Source: Antedon bifida (Eukaryota > Echinodermata > Crinoidea > Comatulida > Antedonidae). From it: 64,000 nt of DNA. Made by a program: the position numbers and the translations under genes. Every line of letters begins with the position of its first letter. Within the stretch, counting starts at the first letter, position 1. Positions 23,448 through 37,100 of this stretch are shown here, in pieces. The stretch spans positions 8,747,001 through 8,811,000 of the forward strand of contig OY727095.1 of the NCBI GenBank assembly GCA_963402885.1, in the 5' to 3' direction. The notes beneath the pieces were generated by a model. That model had not been told where the DNA came from, made no database searches, and saw nothing but the letters and a program-made list of their open reading frames with translations.

Positions 23448-26400
23448 TCAAATTTTTGGTTTGGTTTCTTGGTCGGTAACTTTTCTGATGAAAATGGCAT
23501 CATCAGGATGATCAACGTCGCCATTTTCGTACATGTATGATGAAGCGATTGCTAATATACTACCGTCGTGACTAAAAGAGAAAATCATTAAAATAATTAG
23601 TAACATTATACCCCAGAGTGGGCTTATACTCAAGAATAAAATCTGGATCTTTATGTGACAAAAAAATGTGATTTGCCCATATATGGACATGATGACATCA
23701 TATGATTTGATTTGAATTTATTTGGAAAATCATCATAAAAAAAACATACAAAGTGATAACATAAATTACGGACATTACAAATAATACATTTATAAGAGAT
23801 TCTCCACATACCATACCATACATACCATATTTGGGCATATCACTGACATATTTAATCCTTTAAATTGGAAATTAGTGAAAAGATTCATCTGGATCTTTAT
23901 ATAGTATTCATAAATGCAAATTTTCATTTTTTATGATCCAATATGTTTGAAACTTAAACTTACGTTTTTACTTGAGCCTTCGCTGTTTACAATTTTATTA
24001 AAACATATTGGATCATCAAAAAAGAAAATTTGCATTTATCAATAATTAGAAATTATTATGCGCATTAGACAGAATCAGTACATTTGTGAAATCCTAGGCC
24101 TGAAGGACACATTTACAGGGTTTAGGGTAAGGTAAGTATATACCCTAGAATAGGCTTATATACTATATCGTTCATTACCTGAAAGCTAAATATGATATAC
24201 TGGTAGGGTATCTATGAAACTGACATAGCCGCTTCTTGTTAAATCCATCCCAGATGTTTACGAATCCGTCAGAGCCTCCACTTGCAAATGTATTATGTCC
24301 ACTATGAAAGGCAATGGCATTCACAGGGTAGATCTCTTCTTTACCTTCATTCTAAAAAAAAGAAATAATGCTGTTTATTAAAAACAATTTCATCATTAAA
24401 TTATTATTATTATAAAGCTTGGTTTCCACTAAAACGCAACGCAGCGACGTATTGACGCAAAGTGTTATATTGCGTAATCACAAGTGGGAACCGACGGCGC
24501 AACATTACTGCAAACATCGCAGCTACGGGAAATCAAATCAGTTTCATGCAACAACGCAAGGCAAAAGAACACTGGAAAACATAGTAAAGCGCATACTCAA
24601 AAGTCTACGGCATGCTAACGTTGCCACGCAACAAGCAGGTTTGATTTCACACAGGCGGGGGCAAACAAAATTATTGGAAGGGCATTTGCTTATGTTGGGT
24701 TACGTTGCATCGCTAGTGGGAACCAAGCTTAAGAGTGGAGCTGTAGCTTGGTGGTTAACTTCCAATCCAAAGGTGTAGGATTCAATCCTGACCTAGTGCC
24801 AGGGTTGTAACTCACGACTCTTTCAACTCCACTCTCTAAGCATCAAATGAGACTTAGTTTATAAGCATAATCAATTATAAAATAGTTTATCTATCCTACA
24901 ATTGGTGAGTTACTCGCTGTTGGATGCAAATAAAAAAAAAATACATAAGCAATTGATATATATAAAATACTTAATATTCAAATTAAAATAATAACCTTCA
25001 ATCTGTGACATTTAAATGCATATTTCCTTTTCTGTATCTCGGGGCTTGCATCAAGGTATTCTACGGCAACTCTGCCCTCTATACTACTCAAAACGTAGCC
25101 TTGTTTATTTGGAAAGGAGCGAATACAGCGCGTCTGGTACTTTAAACTTGATTCTCGTCTCTGCTGTACATAGCCCATGTTTCGGAGATCCCACACCAGG
25201 ACCTTCCTACCTGCTGTTCCAACAATTAATCTTTCTCCAGAAACTGCCATTGTATATACCTGGAAAATAAATCATATTATATATTGAGATACAACCACAC
25301 AAGCTCTTTTGAGTCACAGTGAAGAGCATCCTGTTTTTCTTATGGGTGTAAAACATAGGCAGTAACCAACGCATATGATTTTAACAAAGATTTGAATTTA
25401 TTAATAGAAAGCTATGGCAACTGTAAAATGTGTGACGGAAAAATAATGTCAGATCTGGTGACCTGAGGAGCATAACAGGAATAAATAAAGACCAGAAATG
25501 ATGTGAATTTGCTACAAAAGGTTAAAGCTACTCTGTGCTGAATAGAATAGTTATACAGAAATGTATGCAAGTTAGGAAGGAATAGATGTCCATCTTTGGA
25601 GCTGTAAAAAGATACTGGAGTGAATGAGTGATGATTGACTATACAAGACACCACAATACAAAATATTACATTACAGGTACATGGCATTGCCATTTATATC
25701 TTTTTCACCAGACCACCACTGTTTAGAGACCAACAGCTAGGCACAAAGATCACTTTGTTAAGCTTGGTTCCCACTAGTGATGCAACGCAATCTACTCAAC
25801 GTAAGAAAATGCCCTTCCAATCATTGCCCCCGTCTGCGTAAAATCAAACATATGATGTTTGCAGCACTATTGCGTCGTCGGTTCCCACTTGTGATTACGC
25901 AATACAGCACTTTGCGTCGAAACCTCGCTGCGTTGCGTTCTAGTGGAAACCACGCTTTAGCCTGATGATAGTTACTCACAGACATGGTCTAAGAACATTA
26001 ATACCGTACCTTATCAGGCTGCGAGAAGGAACCTGCATTGCATGGTGTCCTAGGGTCCCATAGCTTCACTGTCTGATCCCAACTACCAGTGATTATTACA
26101 TTCACATCTGGACAATACTCAACACATTTAATAGCTCCTTCATGATTGCCAACAGTAATTTCTATACATGAAAAAAAGGAAAAATGTATGGGTTGTTTAA
26201 TATAGTTTAATGTAGTATGTACAATCAGGCCTTGTCTTTTAAGGCGAGCGAGTGCGATCATTCACCTAACATATTCACTAAACTGCCCTTGAGGACTGCA
26301 ATTTACAACAACGATGATACACCAAAATACAACAGCACACCTACAGCACCCCTGAATGTATTGAGGAGTGCAATTTGTAGCACACCTATAATTTTCAAAA

Positions 26401-27363
26401 GACAAGGCCTGTACTTTAGACAGACAAGGTCAGTTACTGTCTAAATGTGTGTCATATGAGATGGATAGTTTACCTTGCTGATAATAAACAAGGCTTTAGA
26501 TGCAAAGCTGACCTTGTTGCCAATAAGAAACAATTTCATACATGAACATTATTTTAGGGTGACTGTGGCAGTAAACTGTAAAATTACCAATATTAGCCTT
26601 ATTCGTTCTAATAAGATTTAAGAAGAAGAAATGACCACATTATTTGTGAGGTAAGAGCAAGAAGGGTTGGGGAGAAAATTACTTATTAGGTGGCGGAGGA
26701 GTCAGAACCCAATCTAATTTATTCTGCAAGTTTTTGTTATATAATTATAAAAAGGGCTAGAAAATGTTTTCAACATCCAGATACCTGAGCTTGTATTGAC
26801 ATCAAACACCTTCAACTGCTTGTCTAAACCACCACTGTATGTGTGTGTACCATCCTAAAAAAACAAGAGATAACAATAGCAACATTTAATATCCACTAGC
26901 GGTTCACTTGCTAATATGGACAAACATCTGATTTAATTCACAATGCCCTCTCCAGGATCTAATCTGATTGAATTTTTAAAATAAAATCAATATTGATTGT
27001 AATAGATTGTGTGATGTGATAAACACATTTGAGAGTATCGTTGCCATTTGATTGGGTAATTACAAATGAGTGTTTTTTGTTTGTTTCATTTGTTGAAAGA
27101 TTGTTTCAGTAGTTGAAAGATTGTTCCACTTTCTGTACTAGGCCTGTACTGTTTGCTGAACTTACATAAAAACAGCAATCTAAAACAGCTTGAGAATGGC
27201 TATATTTTGTACGAAGGAGGTTTGACTGAACATCATACAGTCGGACACTCTCATCCCAAGAAGATACTAAAAGGAACTGTGATGACTTGGGGCTGAACTT
27301 AGCAGCAGAAATACCATCATCTGGACATTGGTTTAGCTTGAACTCATTTGATGTTTCCGTCAT
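23448..27363 (-). CDS. BUB3: BUB3 mitotic checkpoint protein, complete
   Basis: A WD40 beta-propeller that binds the GLEBS motifs of BUB1 and BUBR1 and brings them to kinetochores for the spindle assembly checkpoint. Six coding exons on the minus strand (27166-27363, 26785-26854, 26010-26161, 24996-25259, 24179-24351, 23448-23571) give 326 residues; human BUB3 has 328. Signature stretches: [12 protein letters not shown] (N terminus), [78 protein letters not shown] and AIASSYMY near the end; C terminus ETKPKI. The start gives [10 protein letters not shown] as in other animals. An acceptor AG lies 7 bp before the ATG, so a non-coding 5' exon is expected near 27.9 kb, head-to-head with MVP. Introns 3 and 4 hold MITE-B and a SINE. 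Confidence 0.97.
23652..23850. mobile_element. MITE-A fragment split by a reverse-oriented LINE-like tail
   Basis: TTATGTGACAAAAAAATGTG and ATATGGACATGATGACATCA match MITE-A, and CATATTTGGGCATATCACTG resumes at about 23,827. Between them, 23,702-23,815 begins GATTTGATTTGAATTTATTT, which on the minus strand ends in AAATAAATTCAAATCAAATC, a LINE-type 3' tail. Confidence 0.55.
24414..24731. mobile_element. MITE-B copy, longest (BUB3 intron 4)
   Basis: Ends AAAGCTTGGTTTCCACTAAA and CGCTAGTGGGAACCAAGCTT, about 318 bp. Subterminal ACGCAACGCAGCGACG motifs are inverted at the two ends. No target duplication was resolved because a SINE abuts directly. Confidence 0.88.
24732..24945 (+). mobile_element. 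tRNA-derived SINE (BUB3 intron 4)
   Basis: The head GAGCTGTAGCTTGGTGGTTA is an A-box-like tRNA start and GTAGGATTCAATCCTGA a B box. The body (ATGAGACTTAGTTTATAAGC, CTCGCTGTTGGATGCAAAT) is shared with the copy at 37,127, and it ends in an A-rich run. Confidence 0.8.
25760..25958. mobile_element. MITE-B copy (BUB3 intron 3)
   Basis: Ends AAGCTTGGTTCCCACTAGTG and TTCTAGTGGAAACCACGCTT with internal GGTTCCCACTTGTGATTACG, shared with the copies at 24,414 and 41,218. Confidence 0.88.
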
Positions 27364-27895
27364 GGTAATTCTGAAATAAAAGAACATTCATTAATATGAA
27401 AAAACAAACAAAAATGTAAGTTAGTAGTAGTCGTTTTGATTTGAATAACTGTATCATTAATCAAAACTCTAAAATGAAACAAAGAAAAGGAAAAAAAACA
27501 GCCTTCATATTTGATAGCTACCTACAGAATAATTTATTTGTTTTTTTTGGATAAATATTATAGGCCTATTATTTATTTATTAAATTTGTTTCTTAATTGT
27601 TTCTATCTATTTATGACGTTATTGAATAATAATTATGCCTAGGCCATAGTAAAATATTTTAAAAGTATCTCATTGAAAAAAAGCTTAGCTAGGCCAGCCA
27701 GGCCTGGCCTACACCGGCACATGATTGATATCGGTGCGCTGCGAGCGTTTGTATTTTAGGGCCAGGCTAGCCTAAATTAGACTAAGGTGAGACTTGAAAG
27801 CGGTAGCTGACTTTCTGGTTAGAATTAGGCTTCTTTCGATAAATTAAAAAACGTATTATTCACAAATACATATATACCTATTATAAACTTACTCT

Positions 27896-28153
27896 AATAC
27901 TTTGCTTACAGCTTATATTCGATATTTTTTTTATAGGATTTCAAAAACACAAACGAAAAAAAAAACAGCAATTTCCAAAATGTGTCGCCACCAACGGTGA
28001 AACTAGGAGAACCGTTGCCAGCTATATACACGGCTGTGGGTTTAGTATGACATACACAGCCGCTGTGCGTATATCCAGTTAAATTTATAAACAAAAACAC
28101 AGGAAACAAAATAAAAAGTGACACATAACAAACTGCAACAAAATCAACGCAAA
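27896..28153. promoter_or_regulatory. Presumed bidirectional promoter of BUB3 (-) and MVP (+)
   Basis: The BUB3 start codon (27363) has a splice acceptor just upstream; a matching minus-strand donor reads AGA|GTAAGTTT at about 27,895. MVP starts at 28,154. Their 5' exons must therefore lie within about 260 bp of each other. No TATA box was identified, and transcript ends are inferred. Confidence 0.5.
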
Positions 28154-31100
28154 ATGCAGAGATTTGTAGGCGATTCAATCAGCATAAATGGGCAGATGAT
28201 AGGAATAGGCCCTACAGAGTTTGTGCACGTTCTTGATTTGGTATGATTTCTAGGGCGTACTCTACATATAGGCCTACAGTTTGTTGGACAGTGTTATGTT
28301 TTTTTGTAGTTGAACAACATTCAACAGAACAACTATGATGGGGAAAAAGAAAGTGGCTTCCTGCTGGATGAGGTGCTACTACCTCGTCCTAGACTAGTCA
28401 CATAAATTACGGCATATTATATTTTATTAATATATTTAGACGAACCATATTGGCATTGTCTTGAATTATAATGCATTGCAATATCAATCATAATAAATAG
28501 TCTTCTTTTATATCATTATTTTAATTTATAAATCTGGTCCGACCAAAACAATTCACTGTCTCGTTTTATTGACATTTCACAAATTTGTTTTTGTTCTATT
28601 TCAGTCAACCAACATTACTCATCTTGAGACCGGTCCTCAACGTCTTGTTCTGCAATCAAATGAGAAACTAGTAGCTGGACCGCTGTCTTGTATCATTTTA
28701 CCACCAGCTTGTTATTGCACTATTAAAAACCCCGTCAAGTAAGAAAATAAAAAACAAAAAAAAATTACATTTCTGAATACTCTCGTACTGCGAGTGACTA
28801 TCAGCACGGTCAACTGTGCATGTAATTTACTTTCTATGCAAGTTATCAACTATGTAGCTGTTACCTGTGCCGATGCGATGAGACAACCAACAAGCATAGT
28901 TTAGGAAAATTTAAATTACATGTACGGTTACCGATAGTTTCATACTCTTGTGTGTAAAGTAGGAGCACCATGGATAAGTCTAAGATGAGATGATGAGAAA
29001 TCACCCTTACCCTCACCCTATAAGGTTTCGCCCTCACCCTATAAGGTTTCGCCCTCACCCTATAAGGTTTCACCCTCACCCTATAAGGTTTCATCCTCAC
29101 CCTATATGGTTCCCCTCCCTTTCACCCACCCCGACCTCTTTCGTAAATCACATGGACTGAACCACTATTAGTAATTTTTAATTAACAATTAACAACACAC
29201 ATTTAACACATTTTGGTACATAATTTGTTTTTTTAGAAAAGAGGAAGAAGAAGGTAAACAATGTGAGGTAGAACATGGCCATTTTGATGTTCGATTTCAC
29301 CAGGTAAATGATATAAACAGTTTGGTTTCTTTCTTTTCTCTTAAGTGAGCATGTCAATCATTGTGTCTGGTTTCTGTATGTTGTGTCAAAGCAGAGCAAA
29401 TTCATTTCATTTTCTATCATTTTAGGCACCATTTCCTCTGTATCCAGGTGAGGTCCTTGTCAACGCTGAAGAATATATCTCTAAAGGTAAATTACAACAT
29501 TACTAAATTTGTTACTTTTTACCCTACATAGCCTATGTATTCAGGTTGTGAAATTAGTAAAGCGAAATATAGAAATGAAGCAAGCATAAAATAATTTCAA
29601 TACACAGATTAATAGGTTTCAACCCCTCCAATGTAATAATTATTATTATTATTTATTCTGTCTTTATACTGGATGACACTTTCACTCAGTGCTAAATCAT
29701 TTCCAAAGTGGTTCAGTAGAGAACATTTACAATAAAAATAATTCAAAGATAACTAACAAAGTAATTTACATTAGTACACACACATTTACAAAAAGGTAAC
29801 TATCTACAAAACATAGTATATATAAAAAATGGAAGGAATGCAAGGTAAAAGATAGTTAATACTTTTGGATTGATAAAAGTTGAAAGTGTCATAGATTTAT
29901 AGTTTGTTTTTGTGTCTTTTCAGGTGGTTCATATTCAAAAGCGATGCGTCCTCTACCAGTAGTTAAATCAAATCATGCCATTAGACTCCAAGTTCTTCTG
30001 GATCACCAGGATGGCGATTTTCACCGTGCCGCTGGTGATTGCTTTCAGCTTATTGGTCCATTGACATATTACCCAAACCCCAATGTAGTAAGTTTTTAAA
30101 AACTTTTACAAAGACAGATGTTTTTAAGCAATGTAGGCTACAGTACTTTTGAATTTAATTTCAAACCTTGGTTTTTTTCCAGGAAATTTTGGGGATTATA
30201 AAACCATTTACCGTGAAGGAAGGACATGCACTAAAAATGAGAGCTGTACAAGATTTTACTGATGAAAATGGAAAGTTAGTATACATTACTGTTTGGTTTG
30301 ATTTTCTCTTTTTAAACTTCTGCAGTAAGTGGTTTAATATGGGTTTGAATTCTTTTTATTGTTTTTCCTACCTTGTTCTTTCACAATAAAAGTAAATATT
30401 GTCTGCAGTATGTATTCACCAGTAGCTGATAACACTATCTACACTATCAAATTAGTTTGACAAAAAAGTGTAATGGTGCCCAAATATGGTAGTGCTTAAT
30501 AATAATATCCTGGATTTATATAGTGCCTAATGTTGTGAAACCTCTAAGCGCTGAACATCATTCTCCAGTAATTTTTTGGGATCAAACATGTATGGAAACA
30601 TACTCCCCTAATGCAGCTAGTAATCAGCGCAAAGTTGTGTTTTGATCTAACCGGGTTCCCATTTATACACCTGGGTGGAGAGAGGCAAATGTAAGTAAAG
30701 TATCTTGCCTACAGTGATCTCACTATCAGTAATCGAACAACACACTGCGCCACACGCCCTTGACATCATCATGTCCATTTTTTTTGTCACATAAAGTTTG
30801 ATAGTGTAGACAGACAGAGCTTTAGGTGCTAAATATGGTGGATATCTGTCAGTTAATTGAGCAATTTTATTTTCTTGTGCAGTTTAAGTTCACCTCTTTT
30901 TTTAAACACAGGAATCGCGTAACAGATGAGATGTGGTTAGTTAGGACACCAGGAGCATACCTTCCTGGTGTCTATGAGGAGTATTTGGAAGAAGTCAAAG
31001 CGTACATTCTAAACGACAACCTTGGCTTACACATGGTTGCTGAGCAGACCTGTGTTGATGCACTCGGCCGTGAAAGAAAGTCAGGCCAAACATGGTTGAT

Positions 31101-34100
31101 CACGAAAGACGATATTGAGGCATATATTCCGGAGATTGGAGAGGTATTGCAAATACATAAAAAAAAATATGAAAAGCTTACATCTTTGAGGAATGGTTAA
31201 CTGCATAGAACTAGCATATTTTCTGGCTGTTAAAACCATTATCTAAAACATAATCAAAAACACTGGGTCAATTTTTTGAGCTAAAGAAAAACACTTTTCA
31301 GTTTACTTGTCTTACAAAGTGAATACAAACAGTGACATGTTCGATATGTTACTAACAGGTTGCAGCTATTTCAAATCATTATAATTACATGTTTACAGGT
31401 TGTGGCAGACATTGTAACAAAGCAAGTTTTAGCTAAAGGTGAATATTGTGTTATTCACGATCCAGTGAATTCGACTGGAAGGCCGAGACTAGGACAAAAA
31501 GAACTTCGCAAGGGTGTTACAAGCTTCTTCCTCAATCCAAGTAAGGTTTTTTGGTTATTGATTGATATACACTTTTGAGTCAAGAAATAATATACCAATC
31601 CCTAAAATTATTTATCTGAAAGTTTTGAACCATGTAAAGAAGACCTTCCATCTTGTATTCTCTTATTGTAGATGAACGAATTCCAGAGGGTATTCAAAAA
31701 GAATTTGTACTATCGGAAGATGAGGCGATTGTTTTGCTGGCAATTGAAGATTTCATTGATGATGCAGTTCATGGTATGAACAAGAATTTGCTCTGTCTAC
31801 ACTATCAAACTAGTGTGATGTGCCCAAATATAGTAGTGATATGACATTATCATGTCCATATATGGGCACATTTTTTTGTTACATAAAATTTGATAGTGTA
31901 GACAGAGCTTTTTGTTAAACTTATTCAACCCCTGCAAACCTGTTGTATGTACTGTATCTGTATGCTTGGTCTAGAGGCATGACATATGCGACCTATGTAT
32001 TGTTTTCTATATGCAGGTAAACCATCAAGGAAGGCTGGGGACAGATGGATGATCAAAGGGCCTGCATCATACATACCACCCATTCAAGTGCATGTGATGG
32101 AACAAGACGACCGTAGCTTTGTAAGGTTAGTTTGCCATTCAATAGCTGAGTTAGCAGCTGAGTTCTGATTAGTTGGTTAAGAAAGCTAATGCTCTATTTC
32201 ATGCAGTAGGCCTAGATTCTTTTTTCGTTGTTTTGTTTTTTTTATATTATTGATATTAATTTTAAACAGTGTTTGTTTATTTTACCTTTCAGGAAAGCCA
32301 TCTCTCTTGCAGAAAATGAAGGAATCTACATTCGACATTTACAAACGGGAAAGATTCGAGCTGTCATGGGTCCTCAATTGTATCTTCTCGAGGAATATGA
32401 AGAGCTGTGGGAAAAAAAATTACTACCACTAGTTGAAGAAATACTAAAGTGAGCTTTTTATGGAACTAAAGTTTAGTGAGCCCTTTCCCGCTTTCTATTT
32501 TGAGCATTATATTATTTATATTTAATCCACAATTTGTTTTCTTGTATTCTTGCATAAAAGTATGCAGTTAGGTAGTAACAATTATACTCTGTATATCTGT
32601 GAGATATATATATCGGTTTCTTGTGTTAAAAATGAAAGCATTCTATTTCAGAAATGGGGGTGGATGTGGCGCTGATGACATTCGCAAAATGGCTTATTTT
32701 GAAGCATCTATCGATCCACAATATGTTAGTAAAAAGGTAAGTATTCTTATGTTGTTGAATTGATGAGCCATTTTAATTCATGTTTTTGTTATGACTTTTG
32801 TGGCGTACTTTTAAATAGTGAATTACCTATGGCTTGAGAGGCTGTGGTAGCTTGTCTGTGTGTACAATGCAGTGTCGCATAATATTGGGGAGAGAGTAGA
32901 TGATTTCAATCCATTGCAAATGAAATAAATAAACTAAGATTTAATTTTTCTTTACAATATTTTATTTTTCTAGGGAAGAGATAAAACTAGAGTCGTTACA
33001 TATCGTTGCCCAGGAAACACAGCTGTTCAGGTATTGTTAGAATAAAAATTTTGAAAATTTCTCAAATACATAGTACTGATTTATATTATTTTACCATTAC
33101 AATATTATTTTATTAAATTGACAGCAGTACTGTATTACATTTACCAATACCATTTTAGGTTTACAAATACAAAGAGAAGACTGGCAGAGTTGTGTTTGGT
33201 CCTGATATGGCAATCCTAGGCCCACATGAAGACTTTAATATTCTCAGCCTTAGTGGTAAGTAGCAGTACATTCTTTTCTATTCAAGAATATGTAAATACT
33301 CATTTTTGTATGTTTGTGAATTTTACCTTTGAAAAAATGGAAATAATTTCAACTATATTTTACTGTGTTTGACCATGAATAAATGAAATGAAACAGCTTT
33401 ATGGATATAGCGTAATGATATTATTATTCTACCTGGTATTCACATACATGGATTCACAAGATAGCTTGGACATCACACCATTGTTTCCTAGCTGAACTAT
33501 ATCTGATGTACAGGTCTTCTTAACTCCTTCACTATTTATAATCTTACAGCTGGCAAGCCAAAACGAGAGAATGCACTTCAAACAATCTGCCTAATGCTCG
33601 GTCCAGACTACATCACAGATATCATTGAGGTAAATTTCTGTTGCCACAAAATAGCGAGCTCGGTGTTTCGGGACGATAGACAAAGGAGACGTTAATTTAC
33701 TATGATGGTTGTAGAATTTAGATAGAATACACGTACCATGCATCATAGTCGTGTACTCTGTCTCATTTGTGTACCATCCCTGTCTTGATGACCTAATGAC
33801 CAATAAAAGTCATGGTTAAGAAATATCACAAAGAATTTTGATGACAGAATAAAATAAACATGTTATTATGATGGAAATAAATTTTTCAGGTAGAAACTTC
33901 AGACCATGCAAGACTGCGAATCAAGATTGCCTGCAATAATCATTTTGAGGTATAAATTGTTGGCTTTTTACTACAGTAGAACGCCTCCTTTGGAACACAC
34001 AGGTTTAGAGGACATTTGTATTATGGGGAAACCCCAATTAAGGGGTAACCCCTATTACAGTAAACCCCTATTACAGGTAAACCCCTATTAAGATGTAACC

Positions 34101-37100
34101 CTATTAAGGGGAAGACATTATTAAGCGGGAAGCCATTATTAAGGCGAAGCCATTATTAAGGGGTAACCCCTATTAAGTCCCCGTAGTTCTACTGTATTTA
34201 AAATATTGAATTATTTTCAGAATTCTAAGATTATATCTTCAATGTCCATTAACTATTAACACTTTACAGGTCAAAAAAGGCGACAAAAAGTCAGAGCAGG
34301 CTATCTTTTCTGTTCCAGATTTTATAGGATTTGCTTGTCGTGAGATTGGTAAGTCTTTTATAAGTGAATCAAGTAAATAATAATGGTGAGTGGGTGGCTA
34401 TATTAAGCTATCATACTTGAGCACAATCACATCTGAACAACTGTTATCACTAGAGCTTAAAAAAACATGACTAAACTTACCAGACTTGTTATAAATTCAC
34501 TCTTAGGAGGCAGAATTCGAGGTGCAGTATCTCGCATTCGTTTCGATGAATTCCACAAGTTTTCAGTGAAGATAATACGAGCTGCTGTGTTTGGTGTGGA
34601 TGACAATGGAAAGGTGTTAGATAGACTCTATTTTGATGCCAATCAACTGGTAAAACATAACATTTTATATATATGATTATAACTACTACTTATGCTTTTC
34701 TGATGAATCAAAATAATGCTTTTAAAATGGTTCTGTACCTTTTAATGCTTTCTTTAATACCAATGTTTTTCTGATGCACATGACCTTTATGACCCTTCTA
34801 TGACCCCTGTTGGAGCAGTGATGTCTTCTACACTTTTGGAATGTCTTAAATTTAGCAAATGCGTAATTATCTTCTATTACAGTAGAACCCCTATTAAGGG
34901 GACACCTTTGGAACCTACAAAGTGTTCCTTTAATAGATGTCCACTGATTAAGGGTTGTCCATTATTGCGAAGACATATGTATATTGCCCATCGTTAGGTT
35001 CTTAGGATAGGTTCTATGTATATTTTGAAGGTATTTTAAGTGTTTTAGTTGTTGTTTCTTTGTAGTCTTAATTAGAAAGATTTAAGTGAGATACACTAAT
35101 TTGTTAGTAATTGTTTTACCTGAAAGGTGATCACCAATGTTGACGTACAGAGTATTGAGCCTGTTGACAAGCATATGAGAGATAGTCTGATGAAATCTGT
35201 TCAAATGGCAATTGAAATAGCAACAAGGTGAGTATGAAAGTTCCATTAATACAAAGAAATCCATTGTGACAGCGAGTGTGACAGTTCTTTACTTTTAAAA
35301 GTGGGTGAATGATATGCAATTGAAGACACCAATTATTATCAAGGCCTAGTGAGCAGTTAAAATAAGTGGGGACAAAAATATGTTATATATATTAATTATA
35401 TAAGTATACAAGCTGTGTTGAAGATGGGAGTGAAAATTGGAAATTTCAGATGATGCTTGTCCGACTCATGCTGTTTAAGGCCCTGATTATTGTTAGGTCT
35501 AAGCATATTCAGAGGACTTTTGCAACTACAGTACTTTAACAGCTGCTAGGTTTAACTGCATACAGTACACACATCACTCGTATCATAAACATTCCATAAA
35601 CACAGCATATCATGCTTGTTATGTGGTGACTGTATCATGGAAGGTGGCCTATTACATAGGATCTACAATTGAAACACATGAGATGGTGTATTACAAAATA
35701 TGACAATGTTACTGGAATATTTAGATACAGTACCAAACTGTGAACTGTTTTACCAGATAAAACAAAGTTTTTTGAATATGAAAGATTTTATTCAAGATTA
35801 AGTAGAAGTTTTTTTTTTCAATCTTTGTAAAGATCTGTTGAGGCATCAGCAGAGCACGAGGCAAGCAGAATGGAGCAGAAGGCCAGAGGTGAATTAGAAC
35901 GTCAGAAACTATCCAATGAGAAAGAAGCAGAGAAGGCAAGATGTCAGCTATATTCTCTACAAGCAGTGACAGCCGCTATTGAGTCAAGTGGTCAGGCTAA
36001 GGCAGAAGCATCGGTAAACATTTTGTTTGTAGTTGACATTGATGGGACTTGTTTGGCATTCATTTACCTATTTGGCTGGAACTGTCAAGATCCAGGGGTA
36101 GCTGCAATGGGCCTGGTTATTTTGGCACTTTCAGTGAACTGAAAGTTATGATAAAAGTGATTATGCTTGATAATTGACGAGAAAATTGTAGTACCAGTTC
36201 AACTTTGAGGAGATGAGGGCGGACTGGAATATGGTTTCTTTAATCCTAACTGATACATTGACTGGTGAAAAATAAAATAATGGAAACATGTTAAAATGTT
36301 AAAGTTTAACAAATATGAAAAAAAATTATATTATTATACACAATTATCTTTAGGCCCAGTCAGAAAAGCTTCGCATTGAGTGCCAGAGTGAAATAGTAGC
36401 CGCCCAGCTGAAGGCTCAGGCCGAGGAGATTTTACACGCATCAGATTTGGACACAACAACAATGCTTCGCGACTTAGAACTCGCCACTGTTCGAGATCAA
36501 AATAATCTTGAAACCAATAAAGCTAAACGTCTTACATCAATTGAGGCAAGTTTAAATACATGGGAAACCAAGCCAAACAGCTTGCTTCCTCATTCAATTA
36601 TATTTATCAGTTTGTTTTAACAGACTATTGGGCTTTTCATAATTTATTTCTTCATAATTCATTACTTACTGTACTTACTTAGTCCGGGACATACCCAAAC
36701 TTATATGACTAGATTCCTCCATAACTTTCTATCTGCCATTGTGACAGCCAGTTCATCTCTCTGCATACCATTATCTGCCTCTAGTACATCAATCAAACAT
36801 CAATGTATGCGAGTGCTGGTCTTCCTTGTTTTGCAAGCCCATGTTTTGGCTGCCACAGCAGAACATCTGCAATGATTTCTTCTTTATTGCGAAGACAGTG
36901 TCCAGCAAATGTCAGTCTTCTTCAATTCATACCGAACCTAAAATTAAGATGTTGTTTTTAAAAATAGGTATCCAAGTTCAAGAAGATTGTTGATACTCTG
37001 GGAGCAGATACAATATCAGGTATAGCAGTCGCAGGACCAGAAATGCAGGTAAGGAGGATAGGGTACATGCATTCATACAGACTGCATCCTCCGTGCCTTT

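Noticed and set aside
29003-29108. Interstitial telomere-like repeat (CCCTCACCCTATAAGG)
   Set aside because: The 21-bp unit only superficially resembles CCCTAA; it is an ordinary minisatellite.
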